Positions 56,932 through 64,000 of a stretch of 64,000 bases of DNA are shown here, in pieces. Under the pieces are notes generated by a model. The model worked only from the letters and a program-made list of their open reading frames with translations, searched no databases and was not told the origin of the DNA. Position numbers and translations under genes: made by a program. Origin of the DNA: Colletes latitarsis (taxonomy: Eukaryota; Arthropoda; Insecta; Hymenoptera; Colletidae); NCBI RefSeq assembly GCF_051014445.1, contig NW_027488367.1, positions 21,933,501 to 21,997,500 of the forward strand, given 5' to 3'. Position 1 is the first letter of the stretch. Every line of letters begins with the position of its first letter.

Positions 56932-59900
56932 CGCATTCTTCACATACTTCTTGACCTGATCGAGTGTTTTTTCTGCTTTGGATCACGTAGTAAAGTGGTA
57001 CCACACTGAAACAGTCCATTAAACCTGGTTTGGATCAATATTTTAGAGAATAACGCATGTTAGGTCTAGGTTAGGTCTGGGATTTTCAATCATCAGACTC
57101 ATACTTTCGCATTCTTCACATATTTGTTGATCGGATCCTGGGTTTTTACTGGTTTGGATCACGTAGTAATGTGGTACCACACTGACACAGTCAATTAAAG
57201 CTGGTTTCGATCAATACTTTAGAGAGTAATTCATGTTAGGTCTAGGTTAGGTCTGGGATTTGCTCTCATCTGGCTCATTCTTTCGCATATTTCTCATACT
57301 TGATGTCTAGATCCTGGGCTTTTTCTGGATCGCATCACGTAGTAATGAAGTACAACACTGAAACAGTCAATTAAACCTGGTTTCCATCAACATTTTACAG
57401 GACAACGCATGTTAGGTCTAGGTTAGGCCTGGGATTTGCCCTCATCAGGGTCATACTTTCGCAGTTTTAACATACATGTTGACCTGATCGAGGGTTTTTT
57501 CCGCTTTGGATCACGTAGTAAAGTGGTACCACACTGAAGCAGTCCATTAAACCCGGTTTGGATCAATATTTTAGAGGATAACGCATGTTAGGTTTGGGTT
57601 AGGTCTAGGATTTGCCCTCATCAGGCTCATACTTTCGCATATTTCTCATACTTCATGGCTAGATCCTGGGCTTTTTCTGGATTGCATCACGTAGTAATGA
57701 AGTACAACACTGAAACAGTCAATTAAACCTGGTTTCCATCAATATTTTAGAGGACAACGCATGTTAGGTCTAGGTTAGGCCTGGGATTTGCCCTCATCAG
57801 GGTCATACTTTCGCAGTTTTAACATACACGTTGACCTGATCGAGGGTTTTTTCCGCTTTGGATCACGTAGTAAAGTGGTACCACACTGAAGCAATCCATT
57901 AAACCCGGTTTGGATCAATATTTTAGAGGATAACGCATGTTAGGTTTGGGTTAGGTCTAGGATTTGCCCTCATCAGGCTCATACTTTCGCATATTTCTCA
58001 TACTTCATGGCTAGATCCTGGGCTTTTTTTGGATTGTTTCACGTAGTAATGTGGTACCACGCTGAAACAGTCAATTAAACCTGGTTTCGATCAATATTTT
58101 AGAGGATAACGCAAGTTAGGTCTGGGATAGGTCTGGGATTCGCCCTCATCAGGCTCATACTTTCGCGTTTTTCACATACTTGTTGATCTGATCCTGGGTT
58201 TTTTCTGGTTTGGATCACGTAGCAATGTGGCACCACACTGAAACAGTCGATTAAACCTGGTTTCGATCAATATTTTAGAGGATAACGCAAGTTTGGCCTG
58301 GGATAGGTCTGGGATTTGCCCTCATCAGGCTCATACTTTCGCGTTTTTCACATACTTGTTGAACAGATCCTGGGTTTTTTCTGGTTTGAGTCACGTAGTA
58401 ATGTGGTACCACACTGAAACATTCAAATAAACCTGGTCTTGATAAATATTTTAGAGGATAACGCATGTTAGGGCTAGGTTAGCCCTGGCACTTTCACTCA
58501 TCAGAATCATTCTTTCGCATTCTTCACATACCTGTTGAACGGATCGAGGGTTTTTTCTGCTTTGGATCACGTAGTAAAGTGGTACCACACTAAAACAGTC
58601 CACCAAAACTGGTTTGGATCAATATTTTAGAGGATACTGCATGTTAGGTCTAGGTTAGCCCTGGGATTTTCACTCATCAGACTCATTCTTTCGCATTCTT
58701 CACATACCTGTTGAACGGATCCTGGGTTTTTTCTGGTTTGGATCACGTAGTAATGTGGGACCACACTGAAGCAATCAATTAAACCTGGTCTTGATAAATA
58801 TTTTAGAGGATAACGCATGTTAGGTCTGGGATAGGTCTAGGATTTGCTCTCGTCAGGCTCATACTTTCGCAGTTTTAACATGCATGTTGACCTGATCGAG
58901 GGTTTTTTCTGCTTTGGATCACGTAGTAAAGTGGTACCACACTAAAACAGTCAATTAAACCTGGTTTCGATCAATATTTTAGAGGATAACGAAAGTTATG
59001 TCTAGTTTAGGCCTGGGATTTGCCCTCATCAGACTCATACTTTCGCATACTTCACATACTTGTTGAACAGATCCTGGGTTTTTTTCTGGTTTGGATCACG
59101 TAGTAATGTGGTACCACACTGAAACAGTCGATTAAACCTGGTTTCGATCAATATTTTTGAGGATAACGCATGTTAGGTCTAGGTTAGGCCGAGGATTTTC
59201 ACTCATCAGACTCATACTTTCGCATTCTTCACATACTTGTTGAACGGATCCTGGGTTTTTACTGGTTTGGATCACGTAGTAATGTGATACCACACTGAAA
59301 CAGTCAATTAAACCTGGTTTCGATCAATATTTTAGAGAATAATTCATGTTAGGTCTATGTTAGGTCTGGGATTTGCTCTCATCAGGCTCATTCTTTCGCA
59401 TATTTCTCATACTTGATGTCTAGATCCTGGGCTTTTTCTGGATTGCATCACGTAGTAATGAAGTACAACACTGAAACAGTCAATTAAACCTGGTTTCCAA
59501 CAATATTTTACAGGACAACGCATGTTAGGTCTAGGTTAGGCCTGGGATTTGCCCTCATCAGGGTCATACTTTCGCATATTTCTCATGCTTCATGGCTAGA
59601 TCCTGGGCTTTTTCTGGATTGTATCACGTAGTAGTGTGGTACCACGCTGAAACAGTCAATTAAACCTGGTTTCGATCAATATTTTTGAGGATAACGCAAG
59701 TTAGGTCTGGGACAGGTCTGGGATTTGCCCCCATCAGGCTCATACTTTCGCATTCTTCACATACTTGTTGAACTGATACTGGGTTTTTTCTGGTTTGGAT
59801 CACGTAGCAATGTGGTACCACACTGAAACAGTCGATTAAACCTGGTTTCGATCAATATTTTAGAGGATAACGCAAGTTTGGTCTGGGACAGGTCTGGGAT

Positions 59901-62900
59901 TTGCCCTCATCAGGCTCATACTTTCGCGTTTTTCACATACTTGTTGAACAGATCCTGGGTTTTTTCTAGTTTGAGTCACGTAGTAATGTGGTACCACACT
60001 GAAACAGTCGATTAAACCAGGTTTCGATCAATATTTTTGAGGATAACGCATGTTAGGTCCAGGTTAGGCCTGGGATTTTCACTCATCAGACTCATACTTT
60101 CGCATTCTTCACATACTTGTTGGACGGATCCTGGGCTTTTTCTGGATTGCATCACGTAGTAATGAAGTACAACACTGAAACAGTCAATTAAACCTGGTTT
60201 CCATCAATATCTTAGAGGACAACGCAAGTTAGGTCTGGGATAGGTCTGGGATTTGCCCTCATCAGACTCATACTTTCGCATTCTTCACATACTAGTTGAA
60301 CGGATCCTGGGTTTTTTCTGGCTTGGATCACGTAGTAATGTGGTACCACACTGAAACAGTCAAATAAACCTGGTCTTGATAAATATTTTAGAGGATAACG
60401 CATGTTAGGTTTGGGTTAGGTCTAGGATTTGCCCACATCAGGCTCATGCTTTCGCATATTTCTCATACTTCATGGCTAGATCCTGGGCTGTTTCTGGATT
60501 GTATCACGTAGTAATGTGGTACCACGCTGAAACAGTCAATTAAACCTGGTCTGGATAAATATTTTAGAGGATAACGCATCTTAGGTCTGTGTTAGGTCTA
60601 AGATTTGCCCTCCTCAGGCTCACAGTTTCGCGTTTTTCGCATACTTGTTGAACAGATCCTGGGTTTTCTCTGGTTTGGATCACGAAGTAGTGCGGTACCA
60701 CACTGAAACAGTCCATTAAACCTGGTTCAGCTCAATATCTTAGAAGATAACGCATGTTAGGTCTAGGTTAGGCCTGGGATTTGCCCTCATCAGGGTCATA
60801 CTTTCGCAGTTTTAACATGCATGTTGACCTGATCGAGGGTTTTTTCTGCTTTGGATCACGTAGTAAAGTGGTACCACACTAAAACAGTCAATTAAACCTG
60901 GTTTCGATCAATATTTTAGAGGATAACGCAAGTTAGGCCTGGGATAGGTCTAGGATTTGCCCTCATCAGGCTCATTCTTTCGCATATTTCTCATGCTTCA
61001 TGGCTGGATCCTGGACTATTACTGGTTTGGATCACGTAGTAATGTGGGACCACACTGAAGCAATCAATTAAATCTGGTCTTGATAAATATTTTAGAGGAT
61101 AACGCATGTTAGGTCTGGGTTAGGTCTAGGATTTGCTCTCGTCAGGCTCTCGTCAGGCTCTCAAACTTTCGCGTTTTTCGCATACTTGTTGAACAGATCC
61201 TGGGCTTTTTCTGGATTGCATCACGTAGTATTGTGGTACCACACTGAAACAGTCGATTAAACCAGGTTTCGATCAATATTTTTGAGGATAACGCATGTTA
61301 GGTCTAGGTTAGGCCTGGGATTTTCACTCATCAGACTCATACTTTCGCATTCTTCACATACTTGTTGAACGGATCTTGGGTTTTTTCTGGTGTGGATCAC
61401 GTAGTAATGTGGCACCACACTGATACAATCAATTAAACCTGGTCTTGATAAATATTTTAGAGGATAACGCATGTTAGGTCTGGGTTAGGTCTAGGATTTG
61501 CCCTCATCAGGCTCATACTTTCGCATATTTCTCATACTTCATGGCTGGATCCTGGACTATTACTGGTTTGGATCACATAGTAATGTGGTACCACACTGAA
61601 ACAGTTGATTAAACCAGGTTTCGATCAATATTCTTGAGGATAACGCATGTTAGGTCTGGGTTAGGTCTAGGATTTGCTCTCGTCAGGCTCATACTTTCGC
61701 ATATTTCTCATACTTGTTGAACAGATCCTGGGTTTTTTCTGGATTGGATCACGTAGTAATGTGGTACCACACTGAAACAATCAATTAAACCTGGTCTTGA
61801 TAAATATTTTAGAGGATAACGCATATTAGGTCTGGGTTAGGTCTAGGATTTGCTCTCGTCAGGCTCATACTTTCGCATATTTCTCATACTTCATGGCTGG
61901 ATCCTGGACTATTACTGGTTTGGATCACATAGTAATGTGGTACCACACTGAAACAGTTGATTAAACCTGGTTTCCATCAATATTTTAGAGGACAATGCAA
62001 GTTAGGTCTGGGATAGGTCTGGGATTTGCCCACATCAGGCTCATACTTTCGCATATTTCTTATACTTCATGGATAGATCCTGGGCTATTTTCTGGTTTGG
62101 ATCACATAGTAATGTGGTACCACACTGAAACAGTTGATTAAACCAGGTTTCGATCAATATTCTTGAGGATAACGCATGTTAGGTCTAGGTAAGGCCTGGG
62201 ATTTTCACTCATCAGACTCATTCTTTCGCATTCTTCACATACCTGTTGAACGGATCCTGGGTTTTTTCTGGTATGGATCACGCAGTAATGTGGTACCACA
62301 CTGAAACATTCAGTTAAACCTGGTCTTGATAAATATTTTTCAGGATAACGCATGTTAGGTCTGGGTTAGGTCTAGGATTTGCCCTCATCAGGCTCATACT
62401 TTCGCATATTTCTTATACTTCATGGATAGATCCTGGGCTATTTTCTGGTTTGGATCACATAGTAATGTGGTACCACACTGAAACAGTTGATTAAACCAGG
62501 TTTCGATCAATATTCTTGAGGATAACGCATGTTAGGTCTAGGTAAGGCCTGGGATTTTCACTCATCAGACCCATTCTTTCGCATTCTTCACATACCTGTT
62601 GAACGGATCCTGGGTTTTTTCTGGTATGGATCACGCAGTAATGTGGTACCACACTGAAACAATCAATTAAACCTGGTCTTGATAAATATTTTAGAGGATA
62701 ACGCATATTAGGTCTGGGTTAGGTCTAGGATTTGCTCTCGTCAGGCTCATACTTTCGCATATTTCTCATACTTGATGGCTAGATCCTGGGCTTTTTCTGG
62801 ATTCCATCACGTAGTAATGAAGTACAACACTGAAACAGTCAATTAAACCTGGTTTCCATCAATATCTTAGAGGACAACGCAAGTTAGGTCTGGGATAGGT

Positions 62901-64000
62901 CTGGGATTCGCCCTCATCAGGCTCATACTTTCGCACACTTCACAGACTCGCTTAACAGATCCTGGGTTTTTTCTGGTTTGGTTCACGTAGTAATGTGGTA
63001 CCACACAGAAACATTCAGTTAAACCTGGTCTTGATAAATATTTTTGAGGATAACGCATGTTAGGTCTGGGTTAGGTCTAGGATTTGCCCTCATCAGGCTC
63101 ATACTTTCGCATATTTATTATACTTCATGGATAGATCCTGGGCTATTTTCTGGTTTGGATCACATAGTAATGTGGTACCACACTGAAACAGTCGATTAAA
63201 CCAGGTTTCGGTCAATATTCTTGAGGATAACGCATGTTAGGTCTAGGTAAGGCCTGGGATTTTCACTCATCAGACTCATTCTTTCGCATTCTTCACATAC
63301 TTGTTGAACAGATCCTGGGTGTTCTCTGGTTTGGATCACGAATTAGTGAGGTACCACACTGAAACAGTCCATTAAACCTGGTTTCGCTCAATATCTTAGA
63401 AGATAACGCATGTTAGGTCTAGGTTAGGCCTGGGATTTGCCCTCATCAGGGTCATACTTTCGCAGTTTTAACATGCATGTTGACCTGATCGAGGGTTTTT
63501 TCTGCTTTGGATCACGTAGTAAAGTGGTACCACACTAAAACAGTCAATTAAACCTGGTTTCGATCAATATTTTAGAGGATAACGCAAGTTAGGCCTGGGA
63601 TATGTCTAGGATTTGCCGTCTTCAGGCTCATTCTTTCGCATATTTCTCATACTTCATGGCTGGATCCTGGACTATTACTGGTTTGGATCACGTAGTAATG
63701 TGGTACCACACTGAAACAGTCAATTAAACCTGGTTTCGATCAATATTTTAGAGAGTAATTCATGTTTGGTCTGGGTTAGGTCTGGGATTTGCTCTCATCA
63801 GGCTCATACTTTCGCATATTTCTTATACTTCATGGATAGATCCTGGGCTATTTTCTGGTTTGGATCACATAGTAATATGGTACCACACTGAAACAGTTGA
63901 TTAAACCAGGTTTCGATCAATATTCTTGAGGATAACGCATGTTAGGTCTAGGTTAGCCCTGAGATTTTCACTCATCAGACACATTCTTTCGCATTCTTCA
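56932..64000. repeat. Satellite array right of the insertion
   Basis: About 40 further monomers continue in the same orientation and phase as those left of the retrotransposon, starting at TCGCATTCTTCACATAC. Positions up to about 57,853 correspond to 47,229-48,150. After that come mixed sub-types, including a GATTAAACCAGG variant followed by CAATATTCTTGAGG at 62,150, 62,500 and 63,210. At 61,138-61,163 a small slippage event gives extra tandem copies of GTCAGGCTCTC. No genes are seen. Confidence 0.92.

Noticed and set aside
10303..63058. Dozens of 63-89 codon minus-strand ORFs of the type MRYPLKYLSRPGLID, seemingly a gene family
   Set aside because: They are the same stretch of the satellite read in one frame. 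The unit length of 176 bp is not a multiple of three, so the frame breaks each monomer; longer versions appear only where a 177-bp monomer keeps the phase. No start context, codon bias or upstream signal is seen.
1..64000. A CENP-B box, which would suggest a centromeric satellite
   Set aside because: TTTCGATCAATATT starts like the TTCG part of the box but lacks the CGGG half; no canonical match was found.

Overview
The window is almost entirely tandem satellite DNA with one recent transposon in it. Positions 1-50,911 and 56,932-64,000 are a head-to-tail array of about 176-bp monomers (some 177 bp), roughly 330 copies, diverged from each other and mixed as several sub-types. No host gene, tRNA or rRNA is visible. 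The only real protein-coding DNA is a GC-rich, full-length-looking non-LTR retrotransposon on the minus strand at about 50,925-56,915. It has a poly(A) tail (read as T on the plus strand) and a perfect 16-bp target-site duplication.

The retrotransposon has ORF1 (gag-like, coiled coil plus three CCHC knuckles) and ORF2 (AP-type endonuclease, reverse transcriptase, C-terminal CCHC). They are joined by an overlapping TAATG stop-start. ORF2 is broken by one frameshift just before its C-terminal zinc-finger region. Domain order, the stop-start junction and the three ORF1 knuckles fit the R1 clade (R1/SART/TRAS/Waldo relatives), which is known mainly from arthropods. The host is therefore probably an insect. 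Every monomer also carries two adjacent 11-mers of the form TTAGGTCTRGG, which resemble long telomeric motifs I recall being reported in some Hymenoptera. A subtelomeric or telomere-derived satellite in a hymenopteran is the best guess, but it is inference.

Layout: 1-12,839 mixed monomers, with a phase break at about 7,338; 12,840-17,987 a 5-kb block repeated at 24,122-29,092, with a third partial copy at about 31,448-32,340; 35,085-37,196 three by-eye identical 704-bp four-monomer units; 45,331-48,148 a 16-monomer segment tandemly duplicated from 48,149 to 57,853. The second copy of that last segment gained extra monomers and then the retrotransposon. The first copy still holds the empty insertion site at 47,213-47,228, so the insertion came after the duplication.

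The most unexpected signal is the density of perfect and near-perfect inverted repeats in the retrotransposon, in both UTRs and both ORFs. I checked ten with arms of 12-17 bp by hand. One is centred on RT catalytic motif A. Its two-base loop seems to be flipped relative to the family consensus, turning the usual Leu before the catalytic Asp into Lys.
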